Shown piece after piece: positions 7,637 to 16,129 of a DNA stretch of 64,000 bases. Made by a program: the position numbers and the translations under genes. Source of the DNA: Streptosporangium amethystogenes (GTDB lineage: Bacteria > Actinomycetota > Actinomycetes > Streptosporangiales > Streptosporangiaceae); the NCBI RefSeq assembly GCF_000721075.1, contig NZ_JOEQ01000014.1, positions 99,891 to 163,890 of the forward strand, given 5' to 3'. Below the pieces are notes generated by a model. The model worked only from the letters and a program-made list of their open reading frames with translations. It ran no database searches and was not told the origin of the DNA. Every line of letters begins with the position of its first letter. Within the stretch, counting starts at the first letter, position 1.

Positions 7637-8029
7637 GGACATGCCGAGACGCCCGTGTACCGCCAGGTCGCTGATGCCGTCCGGCGCGATATCCAGACCG
7701 GCCAGTTCCGGCCGCGCCGCCCCCTGCCCTCTGAGATTCACCTGCAGCAGCGCTTCGGAGTGGCCCGCGACACGGCGCGAAAAGCGATCAGCCACCTCAC
7801 CTCGCTCGGTCTGGTGCGCACGGTTCCCGGCCGCGGAACCTACGTTCGGGCGCCAGAGGTCACCGTGATCGCTCCAGATCCGGACATGCGCATTATCACG
7901 CGGCTCCCTACGGACGCCGAGAGGGCGGAGCTGGGCCTCGGTGCGGGTGTGTGGGTCCTGGTGGCCGAGCGGGTCGACGGAGGCGTTGAGGTGCTTCCTG
8001 GGGACGCGGCAGAGATCCGGCTGGAATAG
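7635..8029 (+). pseudogene. Short GntR-family regulator with a frame break at its start
   Basis: A winged-helix GntR domain is clear: YRQVADAVRRDIQTGQFRPR, LPSEIHLQQRFGVARDTARK, AISHLTSLGLVRTVPGRGTY. The short C-terminal part (to VEVLPGDAAEIRLE) is too small for a normal UTRA or FCD ligand domain, a compact form common in this group. The natural start ATGGACATGCC at 7635 is out of frame by one base with the domain; adding one base gives MDMPxETPVYRQV. As printed, translation could begin only at an in-frame GTG at 7655. Either a pseudogene or a sequence error. Confidence 0.65.
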
Positions 8030-8033
8030 CGAG

Positions 8034-8061
8034 AGGCCCCCGCTCCGAGAAGCGGGGGCCT
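8034..8061 (+). terminator. 11-bp hairpin terminator after the GntR gene
   Basis: AGGCCCCCGCT (8034-8044) pairs perfectly with AGCGGGGGCCT (8051-8061) around a 6-nt loop, 5 nt after the GntR stop. No U-tract. Nothing recognisable lies between it and 8271. Confidence 0.75.
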
Positions 8062-8271
8062 CCGACCGGTCGCACGGCGAGGGCGACTCCCCAACGCGAC
8101 CGGCGTCAAGATCCTAAATCGGCCTACCCCTCGGTATGCATCGGTCGGCCGTCTTGTCCACGTACGGCGAGGGCTCCGCAGTTCAAGATCGTGCGCATCT
8201 CATACGCAAAGATCTTGGAAAACGCTTACTCACGCTGGAACATGACGTGTTGCACAACAACAGGTCAGAGC

Positions 8272-9519
8272 CTAGATCTCCCCTTTGACCAGCAGCGCCA
8301 CGCACTCCACGTGGTGGGTCATCGGGAAGGCGTCGAAGGCGCGCAGGTCGGCGAGGCGGTAGCCGCTCTCGGCGAACCAGGCGAGGTCGCGGGCCAGGGT
8401 GGCCGGATCGCAGGAGACGTACACGATCCGAGTGGCCTCAAGAGTGGTCACCCGGTCGACGACGTCGCGGCCCAGACCCGCTCGGGGCGGGTCGACGACG
8501 ACCAGGTCCGCGCGCTCGATGCCGAAGCGGTCGAGGGCGTTCTCCACCCGTCCCCTGGCGAAGCGCGCCTGGGGGAGGTCACGGAGGTTACGCTCCGCGT
8601 CACGGACGGCGACGGACTCGGACTCGACACCGAACACGGCCCCCTCGGGGCCGACCGCCTCGGCGAGTCCGGCGGCGAACAGGCCGACGCCGCAGTAGAG
8701 GTCGAGGGCCCACTCGCCCGGCCGCGGTGCGGCGAACTTCAGGACCGCGTCGAGCAGGGTGGCGGCGGCGCCGGGATGGACCTGCCAGAAACCACTGCCG
8801 GTGACCTGGAAGTCACGCTCGCCGACGCGCTCGACGAGATGGTTGCGGCCGCGGACGACCCGGCTGCGGCCCTTGCCCTCGTCGACGAAGACGGCCACGC
8901 TCGCGTCGAGATCGGGTACGGCCACCGTGCGCCGGGGCTTGGGAGCGATCACGACCGCCTGGTCACCGGTGGAGGAGGCGATGACCTCGACCGAGGAGGC
9001 GTTGCGCCAGTTCATCACCTCGGCGCCGACGTTCTCGACCTCGGGGTGGGCGATCAGGCAGGCGTCCACCGGCTCGATGTCGTGGGAGCGGTGGCGGCGC
9101 AGGCCCAGCCCGCCCTCGCGGTCGACGGCGAACTGGACGCGGGTACGCCAGCCGAGACCGTCGGGGGCGCCTGGCATCTCCTCGACGACGCCCTTCCAGT
9201 CGATTCCACCCAGACGCTTGAGCTGCTCGGCCACCACGTCGGCCTTCAGGCGGCGCTGGGCGTCGAGGGAGGCGTGCTGCCAGTCGCAGCCACCGCAGCG
9301 GCCGGGACCCGCGAACGGGCACGGCGGACTCACCCGGTCGGCGGAGGACTCCAGGATCTCGACGGCGTCGGCCCGCAGGAACCGGGAGGTCTCCTCGGTG
9401 ATCTCAGCCATGACGCGCTCGCCGGGCAGCGCGTGCCGCACGAAGACGACCCGGCCGTCATGGCGCGCGACACACCAGCCACCGTGCGCAACCGGTCCCA
9501 CCGTCAGTTCGATCGCCAT
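8272..9519 (-). CDS. TrmA/RlmD-type class I SAM-dependent RNA (uracil-C5) methyltransferase
   Basis: 415 residues. The first 60 are a TRAM RNA-binding domain (ELTVGPVAHGGWCVARHDGR, ALPGERVMAEITEE). A cysteine cluster follows (PPCPFAGPGRCGGCDWQHAS), the pattern of the [4Fe-4S] site in RlmD/RumA-type enzymes. The C-terminal half is the methyltransferase: ALDLYCGVGLFAAGLAEAVG (SAM loop), VVDPPRAGLGRD and YVSCDPATLARD, which holds the catalytic cysteine. Family members methylate C5 of uridine in rRNA or tRNA. In actinomycetes this gene usually follows the KimA-like permease, as here. Confidence 0.93.
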   Translation of the reverse strand: MAIELTVGPVAHGGWCVARHDGRVVFVRHALPGERVMAEITEETSRFLRADAVEILESSADRVSPPCPFAGPGRCGGCDWQHASLDAQRRLKADVVAEQLKRLGGIDWKGVVEEMPGAPDGLGWRTRVQFAVDREGGLGLRRHRSHDIEPVDACLIAHPEVENVGAEVMNWRNASSVEVIASSTGDQAVVIAPKPRRTVAVPDLDASVAVFVDEGKGRSRVVRGRNHLVERVGERDFQVTGSGFWQVHPGAAATLLDAVLKFAAPRPGEWALDLYCGVGLFAAGLAEAVGPEGAVFGVESESVAVRDAERNLRDLPQARFARGRVENALDRFGIERADLVVVDPPRAGLGRDVVDRVTTLEATRIVYVSCDPATLARDLAWFAESGYRLADLRAFDAFPMTHHVECVALLVKGEI

Positions 9520-9585
9520 GGCCGTTGCCCCCAGAGAATTCGTCGTCGGTCGAGCCTCCTTGCGGTCAGGAGCGCATGTGCAAGG

Positions 9586-11625
9586 TTATGCCTTGAGGTC
9601 CTCGTCCCGGGCCGCCTCCTGTCGCGGGCGGCGGGAGGCCCCCGGAGCGAGGGGCTCGGGGCGGCCCTTGAGCCGGTCGGAGGAGTGCAGTTGCCAGGGC
9701 ACGCTGATGACCATCACACCGGGCTGGAACAGCAGGCGGGTCTTCAGGCGCAGCGCGCTCTGGTTGTGCAGGAGGTGCTCCCACCAGTGGCCGACGACGT
9801 ACTCGGGGATGTAGACGCTCACCACGTCGCGGGGAGAGCGGCGGCGCAGCGACCTGACGTACTCCAGGATCGGCCGGGTGATCTCGCGGTAGGGCGAGTC
9901 GAGCGTCTTCAGCGGCACCGGGATGCCGCGTCGCTCCCACTCCTCCTGCAGCTCTCTGGCCTCCGTGCCCTCCACGCCCACGGTGATCGCCTCAAGCTTG
10001 GAGGGGCGGGTGGCACGGGCGTAGGCGAGAGCACGCAGGGTCGGCTTGTGGATCTTGGAGACCAGGACGATGGCGTGGTTGCGCGCGGGCAATATCGACC
10101 CGTCCACCACCGAGTCGTCGGCGGCGAGCTCGCGGGACACGTTCTCGTAGTGGCGGTGGATGCCCTTCATCATCAGGAACAGCACCGGCATGGCCACACA
10201 GACGATCCACGCCCCGTGAGTGAACTTGGTGAACAGCACGACCAGCAGGACCAGGCCGGTCATGACGCCACCGAAGAAGTTGATGGTCCGCGAGCGGTAC
10301 ATCTGGTGGCGGACCTTCGGGTCGGTCTCGGTTCTCAGATGCCGGCTCCAGTGCCGGACCATGCCGATCTGGCTCAGCGTGAACGACACGAAGACGCCCA
10401 GGATGTAGAGGTTGAGCAGGCGGCTGACATCGGCCTCGAAGCCCCACAACAGCAGGCAGGCCCCGGCGGCGAGGATCACGATGCCGTTGGAGAAGGCGAG
10501 CCGGTCGCCCCGGGTGTGCAGCTGGCGGGGCAGGTAGCGGTCCTGGGCCAGGATCGAACCGAGCACGGGAAAGCCGTTGAAGGCGGTGTTGGCGGCGAGG
10601 AACAGGATCAGCGCGGTGACGGCCGAGATGACGAAGAAGGGCAGCGAGCCGTTTCCGAAGACCGCGTCGGCGACCTGGGAGATGATCGGCTGCTGGTAGT
10701 AGCCGGGCCCGGCGGGCCGCCCGTCGATGAGCACGTCCCGGAAGGCGACGGCCGGGTCGGCGACCTTGACCCCCGAGGCCAGGCCGAGGGAGATGATGCC
10801 GACGAACATCGTCACCGAGACCAGGCCCATCATCAGCAGCGTGTTCGCGGCGTTCTTGCTCTTGGGCTTGCGGAAGGCGGGCACGCCGTTACTGATCGCC
10901 TCGACACCGGTGAGCGCGGCGCAGCCGGAGGAGAACGCGCGCAGGATCAGGAAGGCCGCCGCGAAGGAGGTCAGGTTGGACTGCTCGGCGACGATCTCGT
11001 ACCCGGCGGTGGGCGCGCGCAGTTCGTCGCCGAGGACGAGCAGCCGGAAGCCTCCCCACATGATCAGGCCGAGGACGGCGAACATGAAGGCGTAGGTGGG
11101 GATGGCGAAGGCCGCGCCGGACTCCCGGATGCCGCGCAGGTTCACCAGTGTCAGCACGGTGACGATGACGATCGCGACCAGCGGCTTGTGCTCGGCGACG
11201 TAGGGGATGGTGGCACCCACGTAGTCGACGCCGTTGGCGACCGACACCGCGACGGTCAGCACGTAGTCGACCATCAGGGCGCTGGCGACGGTCAGACCGG
11301 CGTTCGGACCGAGGTTGACCGTGGCGACCTCGTAGTCGCCGCCCCCGCTGGGGTAGGCGTGCACGTTCTGCCGGTACGAGGCGACGACGGTGAGCATCAC
11401 CACCACGACGGCGACGGCGACCCAGGGACTGAAATGGTAGAAGGAGACTCCGGCCAGCGAGAGGATGACGAGGATCTCCTGCGGGGCATAGGCCACCGAG
11501 GAGAGCGCGTCACTCGCGAAAACAGGTAGTGCGATGCGCTTGGGGAGCAGCTGCTCGTGTAACTGTGTGCTGCGTAGCGCACGCCCGATGAAAAGGCGTT
11601 TGACAAGGTCCGTCACCTTCGACAC
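9586..11625 (-). CDS. APC-superfamily permease, KimA-like (probable K+ importer)
   Basis: 679 residues with about 12 transmembrane helices in the first 460, then a cytosolic C-terminal domain of about 200 residues (IVLVSKIHKPTLRALAYARA, VEGTEARELQEEWERRGIPV, VVSVYIPEYVVGHWWEHLLH). The N-terminus (LPVFASDALSSVAYAPQEIL) and AYPSGGGDYEVATVNLG are typical of the branch containing Bacillus KimA (YdaO), a proton-coupled K+ importer gated by c-di-AMP. Divergent placement next to two TrkA-type RCK genes supports a K+ role. Annotation pipelines often call it an amino-acid permease; the K+ role is inference from family and context. Confidence 0.85.
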   Translation of the reverse strand: MSKVTDLVKRLFIGRALRSTQLHEQLLPKRIALPVFASDALSSVAYAPQEILVILSLAGVSFYHFSPWVAVAVVVVMLTVVASYRQNVHAYPSGGGDYEVATVNLGPNAGLTVASALMVDYVLTVAVSVANGVDYVGATIPYVAEHKPLVAIVIVTVLTLVNLRGIRESGAAFAIPTYAFMFAVLGLIMWGGFRLLVLGDELRAPTAGYEIVAEQSNLTSFAAAFLILRAFSSGCAALTGVEAISNGVPAFRKPKSKNAANTLLMMGLVSVTMFVGIISLGLASGVKVADPAVAFRDVLIDGRPAGPGYYQQPIISQVADAVFGNGSLPFFVISAVTALILFLAANTAFNGFPVLGSILAQDRYLPRQLHTRGDRLAFSNGIVILAAGACLLLWGFEADVSRLLNLYILGVFVSFTLSQIGMVRHWSRHLRTETDPKVRHQMYRSRTINFFGGVMTGLVLLVVLFTKFTHGAWIVCVAMPVLFLMMKGIHRHYENVSRELAADDSVVDGSILPARNHAIVLVSKIHKPTLRALAYARATRPSKLEAITVGVEGTEARELQEEWERRGIPVPLKTLDSPYREITRPILEYVRSLRRRSPRDVVSVYIPEYVVGHWWEHLLHNQSALRLKTRLLFQPGVMVISVPWQLHSSDRLKGRPEPLAPGASRRPRQEAARDEDLKA

Positions 11626-11740
11626 GTCTGCTGATGCTAGTCGCTATTACCCGGCTGCACTCACACGGCACTCCCGGGGGCGCCATACTGGCTGAATACA
11701 TCGGGAACAAGATCCGCCTCACAGCAACCGGCGGGGGAGT

Positions 11741-12406
11741 ATGCATATCGTGATCATGGGGTGTGGCCGGGTGGGTTCGACTCTGGCGCACATTCTTGAG
11801 GACAGCGGCCACTCGGTCGCGATCATCGACCGTGACCCGCAGGCGTTTCGCCGCCTGCGGGCCGGGTTCCGGGGTCGCAGGGTCACCGGGATCGGCTTCG
11901 ACCGGGACGTTCTGGAAGAGGCCGGCATCGAGGCCGCGGGCGCCTACGTGGCGGTGAGCAGTGGCGACAACTCGAACATCATCTCCGCCAGGGTCGCCCG
12001 CGAGACGTTCGGCGTGGACAACGTCGTGGCCAGGATCTACGACTCCCGGCGCGCCGAGGTCTACCAGCGGCTGGGCATCCCCACGGTGGCCACGGTCCGC
12101 TGGACCGCCGACCAGATCCTGCGCCGCGTCCTGCCCGAGGGTGCCGAGCCGCTCTGGCGCGACCCCAGCGGGCGCGTGGTGCTGATCGAGGTGGCCTACC
12201 ACCCCGGCTGGATCGGCGCCCCGGTGCGGAGGCTGGAGGAGGCCGCTGGAACCCGCCTGGCGTTCATCAACCGAATCGGCGAGACCCTGCTGCCCAAGAA
12301 CGACTCGGTGGTGCAGGAGGGGGACGTGCTGCACGTCATGGCGGTCGAGGCGGACATGGACCGCATCAACAAGGTGCTGTCCGCGGCGCCGGAGGAGGGG
12401 CACTGA
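11741..12406 (+). CDS. TrkA/KtrA-type RCK protein (K+ uptake regulatory subunit) 1
   Basis: 221 residues: an N-terminal Rossmann RCK/TrkA-N domain (HIVIMGCGRVGSTLAHILED, with IIDRD binding the nucleotide ribose) and a TrkA-C domain from about 130. It forms cytosolic rings that bind NAD(H)/ATP and gate membrane K+ transporters. It starts 115 bp from the divergent KimA-like gene, with GGGGGAG before the ATG. No TrkH/KtrB membrane subunit lies beside it, so the KimA-like permease may be its partner. It overlaps the next gene by one base (TGATG). Confidence 0.9.
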   Translation: MHIVIMGCGRVGSTLAHILEDSGHSVAIIDRDPQAFRRLRAGFRGRRVTGIGFDRDVLEEAGIEAAGAYVAVSSGDNSNIISARVARETFGVDNVVARIYDSRRAEVYQRLGIPTVATVRWTADQILRRVLPEGAEPLWRDPSGRVVLIEVAYHPGWIGAPVRRLEEAAGTRLAFINRIGETLLPKNDSVVQEGDVLHVMAVEADMDRINKVLSAAPEEGH

Positions 12407-13077
12407 TGCGCGTCACCATCGCCGGCGCGGGGGCGGTCGGCCGGTCGATCGCCGCCGAACTCCTGGAGAACGGCCACGAGGTCCTGCTCATCGACATCGA
12501 CCCCAAGGCCATCAAGATCGACACCGTGCCACGGGCGGAGTGGCTGCTCGCCGACGCCTGCGAGATCTCCTCGCTGGACGAGGCCGGCCTGGCCGACTGC
12601 CACGTGGTCGTCGCGGCCAGCGGTGACGACAAGGTCAACCTCGTGGTGTCGCTGCTCGCCAAGACGGAGTACGGCGTGCCGCGCGTGGTCGCCAGGATCA
12701 ACCACCCCAAGAACGAGTGGCTGTTCAACGAGTCGTGGGGCGTCGACGTGGCCGTCTCGACCCCGCGCCTGCTGAGCGCGCTGGTCGAGGAGGCGGTCAG
12801 CGTCGGCGACCTGGTGCGCCTGATGACCTTCCGCCAGGGCCAGGCCAACCTGGTCGAGCTCACCCTGCCCGAGGACGCACCGGTCGTCGGCCACCGTGCC
12901 GGCTCGGTGCCGTGGCCGAACGACACCGCCCTGGTCGCGATCCTGCGCGAGGGCCGGGTGCTGGTGCCCACCGCCGACGACCCGCTGGAGGCCGGCGACG
13001 AGCTGATGTTCGTGGCCAGCCAGGAGGTCGAGGAGGAGCTGGCCGAACTCCTCTCCCCGCACCGCGCGCCGCGCTGA
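12406..13077 (+). CDS. TrkA/KtrA-type RCK protein (K+ uptake regulatory subunit) 2
   Basis: 223 residues with the same TrkA-N plus TrkA-C plan: RVTIAGAGAVGRSIAAELLE glycine loop, LLIDIDPKAI acidic strand end, CHVVVAASGDDKVNLV, and a TrkA-C part around 135-215 (VELTLPEDAPVVGHRAGSVP). It is translationally coupled to the first RCK gene by the TGATG overlap, and the two probably assemble together, as paired CeoB/CeoC proteins do in mycobacteria. Confidence 0.9.
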   Translation: MRVTIAGAGAVGRSIAAELLENGHEVLLIDIDPKAIKIDTVPRAEWLLADACEISSLDEAGLADCHVVVAASGDDKVNLVVSLLAKTEYGVPRVVARINHPKNEWLFNESWGVDVAVSTPRLLSALVEEAVSVGDLVRLMTFRQGQANLVELTLPEDAPVVGHRAGSVPWPNDTALVAILREGRVLVPTADDPLEAGDELMFVASQEVEEELAELLSPHRAPR

Positions 13078-13083
13078 GCGGAA

Positions 13084-13115
13084 GGGCTTCGGAGCGGTAC
13101 ACCGGTCCGAAGCCC
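13084..13115 (+). terminator. 10-bp hairpin terminator after the trkA pair
   Basis: GGGCTTCGGA (13084-13093) and TCCGAAGCCC (13106-13115) pair perfectly around a 12-nt loop, 6 nt after the second RCK stop. Confidence 0.75.
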
Positions 13116-13171
13116 GATCACCGGTCGGGGGCGTCCGTGAGGGGCCGAGGAGGGCGGAGCGGGGCTGCCGC

Positions 13172-13846
13172 TCAGGAGGCCGCGGGCCGCACCGGGGTCC
13201 GGCCACGGGCCAGGAGCCACACCATGGCGGCGAGCGCCGCGACCTGGAGCGGCCAGCCCATCGCGATCTTGAGGATGCCCAGCTCGGCGACCGCGTCGTC
13301 CCTGCCGATCAGGTAGACGGGGAGCTGCACCACCACCCGGATCACGCACGGGATCATCAGCAGCCAGGTGAGCCTGGTGCACAGCCGCACCACGGCCGAA
13401 TCCGCGCGCCACGCGGTCGGGTCACCGGTGACGGACCCGATGAGGAACCCCACCACCGGCCATCGGGTGACGATGGACAGCAGCATCACCACGGAGTAGC
13501 CGGCGTTGTAGAGGATGCCGGGCAGGAAGACGTCCTCCGCCTGGCCGGTGCGGGAGGCGAAGAACGCGCCGATGCCGATGCCGATCAGGCTGTTGATCAC
13601 GAACTGCGGCGTCGAGCGCTGCACCAGCCGCACGGCGAGCAGCAGCACCGCGGCCGAGATACTGACGATCAAGGAGCGCTTCAGATCGGAGGTGGCGATC
13701 CACATGCCGGTGAAGGCGATGGTGGGCACGGCGGCCTCGATGACGCCCCGCACCCCGCCGAACGCCTTGGCAAGCTGACTGCGGATCGCGGCCTCGACCG
13801 TGTCGTGCGCGGCGGTCTCGCCGGTGGAGGTCATCTTCTCGCTCAC
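13172..13846 (-). CDS. DUF3159 family integral membrane protein
   Basis: 224 residues with about six transmembrane helices (PTIAFTGMWIATSDLKRSLI, AAVLLLAVRLVQRS, FVINSLIGIGIGAFFASRTG, ILYNAGYSVVMLLSIVTRWP, VVGFLIGSVTGDPTAW). The GFLIGSVTGDPTAWR segment is the conserved heart of DUF3159. Function is unknown; in actinomycetes it belongs to the block dut, DUF3710, OB-fold, DUF3159, trkA, trkA, which is intact here. Confidence 0.85.
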   Translation of the reverse strand: MSEKMTSTGETAAHDTVEAAIRSQLAKAFGGVRGVIEAAVPTIAFTGMWIATSDLKRSLIVSISAAVLLLAVRLVQRSTPQFVINSLIGIGIGAFFASRTGQAEDVFLPGILYNAGYSVVMLLSIVTRWPVVGFLIGSVTGDPTAWRADSAVVRLCTRLTWLLMIPCVIRVVVQLPVYLIGRDDAVAELGILKIAMGWPLQVAALAAMVWLLARGRTPVRPAAS

Positions 13847-13867
13847 CGTTCCGTGGTCATCGATCGC

Positions 13868-14275
13868 TCACGCACCGCCTGCCGGGCGCAGCTCGTATCT
13901 GGGGTTGAACATGACTTTGCGCCCATCCTGGATGCTGACCAGCCCCTCGGCCAGCACCAGGCGGCCAGGCTCGATGCCGGCGATCTTCCTGCGGCCCAGC
14001 CAGATCAGATCGATCACATCGGAACCGTCGTAGAGCTCCGCCTCCAGCGCGGGAGCGCCCCCGCGAGGGCGCAGCGTCACCGTCCGCAGAGTACCGCTCA
14101 CGCAGAAGCGTCGACGTCCGCCACACGAGACGATGGGCGTGGCGCCTTGGCGGTCGAGGTCCTGCTGAAGCTCGTCGGCCTCCAACTCGGCCTGGCCGGC
14201 GGTCAGGCGGCGAAAGAAGCCCCGCAGACCGCTCTGTTTATGCGGCTCCTGAGAACCCACGGACCTCTCCTTCAC
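13868..14275 (-). CDS. OB-fold nucleic-acid-binding domain protein
   Basis: 135 residues. The N-terminal third is a charged helix (GFFRRLTAGQAELEADELQQ); the rest is a small OB-like barrel: VSGTLRTVTLRPRGGAPALE, AELYDGSDVIDLIWLGRRKI, IEPGRLVLAEGLVSIQDGRK, VMFNPRYELRPAG. The DGSDVIDLIWLGRR strand pair is diagnostic of this family. It probably binds DNA or RNA; no specific role is established. It lies 21 bp before DUF3159 and 34 bp after DUF3710 on the same strand. Confidence 0.85.
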   Translation of the reverse strand: MKERSVGSQEPHKQSGLRGFFRRLTAGQAELEADELQQDLDRQGATPIVSCGGRRRFCVSGTLRTVTLRPRGGAPALEAELYDGSDVIDLIWLGRRKIAGIEPGRLVLAEGLVSIQDGRKVMFNPRYELRPAGGA

Positions 14276-14309
14276 GTACGAGTCGAATCAGCGTACGCGA
14301 TTCGGCCTC

Positions 14310-14993
14310 TCAGCGGATCTCCGCGATCTCCGGCCCCCGGTCGAACGGGGCGAGGTCGGGCCCCTTGCCCTCGTCGGCCTGCTCCTCCACGGCCTGCCTG
14401 GCCTCGGGGGGCAGCCGGAGCTCGATCGCCTCCTTGGGGGCCATCGGCTCGTCACCGCGTACCACGACTATGTCCCGGACGACATCCTCCAGCGTCGCGG
14501 CGACCTCGGCGTCCTGTGCGGCACGCCCGCTGATCACCGCGCGCAGGAACCAGCGCGGCCCGTCCACCCCGATGTAGCGGACCGGCTGCTCGACGCCCTC
14601 GGCGGGGATCCTGGCGGCCAGCTCGACGCCGAACGCCCCCTCCTGCTCCTGCGCGGTACCTCCGGCGCTCTTCACCCCTTCGACCAGCTCGGCCCTGACC
14701 TCGTCCCAGATACCGCTCCGCTTGGGCGCCGCGAAGGCGTGCACCTGCAGAGCGCTCTCGTTGAACAGGACCACCGCACCGACGATCTGGTCACCGGCCA
14801 GGTTGAGCTGGACCTCGAAACCGGGGCCGACCGGCAGGCGCATGCCTCCGAGGTCGACCCGCTCACGCTCGGGGTAGGGCTCGTCGGCATCCCACGGGCC
14901 CGACTCCCGCGCCGGGACCTGCGGGGTCTCGTCCACCGCGGCCTTGGCGGCCGGGGACTCCTCACGACGGCGACGTCGGAACATTTTCCTCAC
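14310..14993 (-). CDS. DUF3710 domain-containing protein
   Basis: 227 residues. A basic, Pro/Glu-rich N-terminal tail (FRRRRREESPAAKAAVDE) leads to the DUF3710 core: RVDLGGMRLPVGPGFEVQLN, ALQVHAFAAPKRSGIWDEVR, VRYIGVDGPRWFLRAVISGR, VVVRGDEPMAPKEAIELRLP. Soluble, conserved across actinomycetes, function unknown. It is the upstream member of the leftward DUF3710-OB-DUF3159 set. Confidence 0.88.
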   Translation of the reverse strand: MRKMFRRRRREESPAAKAAVDETPQVPARESGPWDADEPYPERERVDLGGMRLPVGPGFEVQLNLAGDQIVGAVVLFNESALQVHAFAAPKRSGIWDEVRAELVEGVKSAGGTAQEQEGAFGVELAARIPAEGVEQPVRYIGVDGPRWFLRAVISGRAAQDAEVAATLEDVVRDIVVVRGDEPMAPKEAIELRLPPEARQAVEEQADEGKGPDLAPFDRGPEIAEIR

Positions 14994-15123
14994 GCTCCTT
15001 GAAGTTTCGCTGGTAACTCATCCCCCGCCGGATACGGCGGTGGGTGGCCTCCGGGGCCGAAGGTGCGCCCAGGTTCCGGATCATCATCCGTCACCTCCTT
15101 CACCTCGTCGGAGTCACTCCCTG

Positions 15124-15567
15124 TCAACGACCTGTGGACCCGAACCCATCCGCGCCTCGCGCCGATCCGGGCAACCGGTCCGCCTCGTAGAACGCCGCCC
15201 TCTCCACCTTCTGGATCACCAGCTGCGCGATCCGGTCCCCCCTGCGCAACCGCACGGTGTCCTTGGTGTCGGTGTTGAGCAGCGTCACTCTGATCTCGCC
15301 CCGATATCCCGCGTCCACGGTGCCGGGCGCGTTGACGAGTGTCACGCCGTACTTGGCGGCCAGACCCGAGCGTGGGTGGACGAACGCGGCATACCCATCA
15401 GGCAGGGCGATCGCCAGCCCGGTGCCGACCGCGGCCCGCTCTCCGGGGAGGAGTTCGACGTCCTCGGCGGCGTGCAGGTCGGCGCCCGCGTCACCCGGGT
15501 GGGCGTACGACGGCGACGGCAGGTCGGCGTCGAGCCGGTGGATCAGCACCTCGACGGTGTGGGTCAC
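15124..15567 (-). CDS. dut: Deoxyuridine 5'-triphosphate nucleotidohydrolase (dUTPase)
   Basis: 147 residues, the normal trimeric dUTPase length. It hydrolyses dUTP to dUMP and PPi, keeping uracil out of DNA. Four motifs of the family are visible in order: HPGDAGADLHAAEDVEL, HPRSGLAAKYGVTLVNAPGT with VDAGYRGEIRVTLLNT, RRGDRIAQLVIQKVE, and the C-terminal GADGFGSTGR arm that closes over the nucleotide. It overlaps the thioesterase gene by four bases. The DUF3093 gene usually next to dut in relatives is not seen. Confidence 0.96.
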   Translation of the reverse strand: MTHTVEVLIHRLDADLPSPSYAHPGDAGADLHAAEDVELLPGERAAVGTGLAIALPDGYAAFVHPRSGLAAKYGVTLVNAPGTVDAGYRGEIRVTLLNTDTKDTVRLRRGDRIAQLVIQKVERAAFYEADRLPGSARGADGFGSTGR

Positions 15568-16118
15568 GGGTTCACCTCGTACTTGTGGTGCTCGTCGATG
15601 ATCGTCTGGGCGTCGCCGTGCTCGGCGAAGTGCTCCATGCCCACCTCGATGAAGAGCGCTGCGGCCCGCACGGCGACCGGGCCGTCCGGGGAACCGATCC
15701 GGCCCTCAGCCTCAAGGTACGCCTTCCTGCCCGACATGCCGTTGCACCAGGCGCGCATATGCAGGACGGTACCGACCGGAACCGGGGCGAGATAGTCGGT
15801 CTCCAGCCTCGCGGTGACGTAAGGGCGCTGGAAGAGCCAGACCAGCATGCCGATGACCTCGTCCATCGCCGTGGCGAGCACGCCGCCGTGCGCCAGGCCC
15901 GGCGCACCCTGGTGTGCCGTTCCCACGGTGAATGTGGCGATCACCGTGACCCCGTCGGGGGTGACGGCGGTCAGCCGCAGGCCCGTCGGGTGGTCCTCAC
16001 CGCAGCCGAAACAGCCGCTGTAGTGGGAACCGAGGGCGGTGCCGGGGGCGGGCCCGCCGGGGAGTGGCCGTGGCAGGACGGCATCTGGCGGAGGGGTGGT
16101 CAAGGTGGAACGAGTCAC
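15564..16118 (-). CDS. PaaI-family acyl-CoA thioesterase (hotdog fold)
   Basis: 184 residues. The hotdog core is recognisable from GCFGCGEDHPTGLRLTAVTP, GAPGLAHGGVLATAMDEVIG (the helix with the catalytic acidic residue), and VTARLETDYLAPVPVGTVLH. Hydrolyses acyl-CoA or acyl-thioester substrates; specificity unknown. Its stop overlaps the dut start (ATGA-type), so the two are probably co-transcribed. Confidence 0.85.
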   Translation of the reverse strand: MTRSTLTTPPPDAVLPRPLPGGPAPGTALGSHYSGCFGCGEDHPTGLRLTAVTPDGVTVIATFTVGTAHQGAPGLAHGGVLATAMDEVIGMLVWLFQRPYVTARLETDYLAPVPVGTVLHMRAWCNGMSGRKAYLEAEGRIGSPDGPVAVRAAALFIEVGMEHFAEHGDAQTIIDEHHKYEVNP

Positions 16119-16129
16119 GGAGCAGAACG

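Noticed and set aside
8191..11529. 1112-codon open frame on the + strand
   Set aside because: It runs opposite to the RNA methyltransferase and the KimA-like permease, both of which have clear family motifs. Its own product is an implausible His/Asp/Gly/Gln-rich string, a usual artefact of high-GC DNA.
11626..11740. c-di-AMP (ydaO-type) riboswitch in front of the KimA-like gene
   Set aside because: These riboswitches often precede kimA relatives, but the gap is only 115 bp, is shared with a divergent promoter, and I could not find the conserved ydaO core on the - strand.
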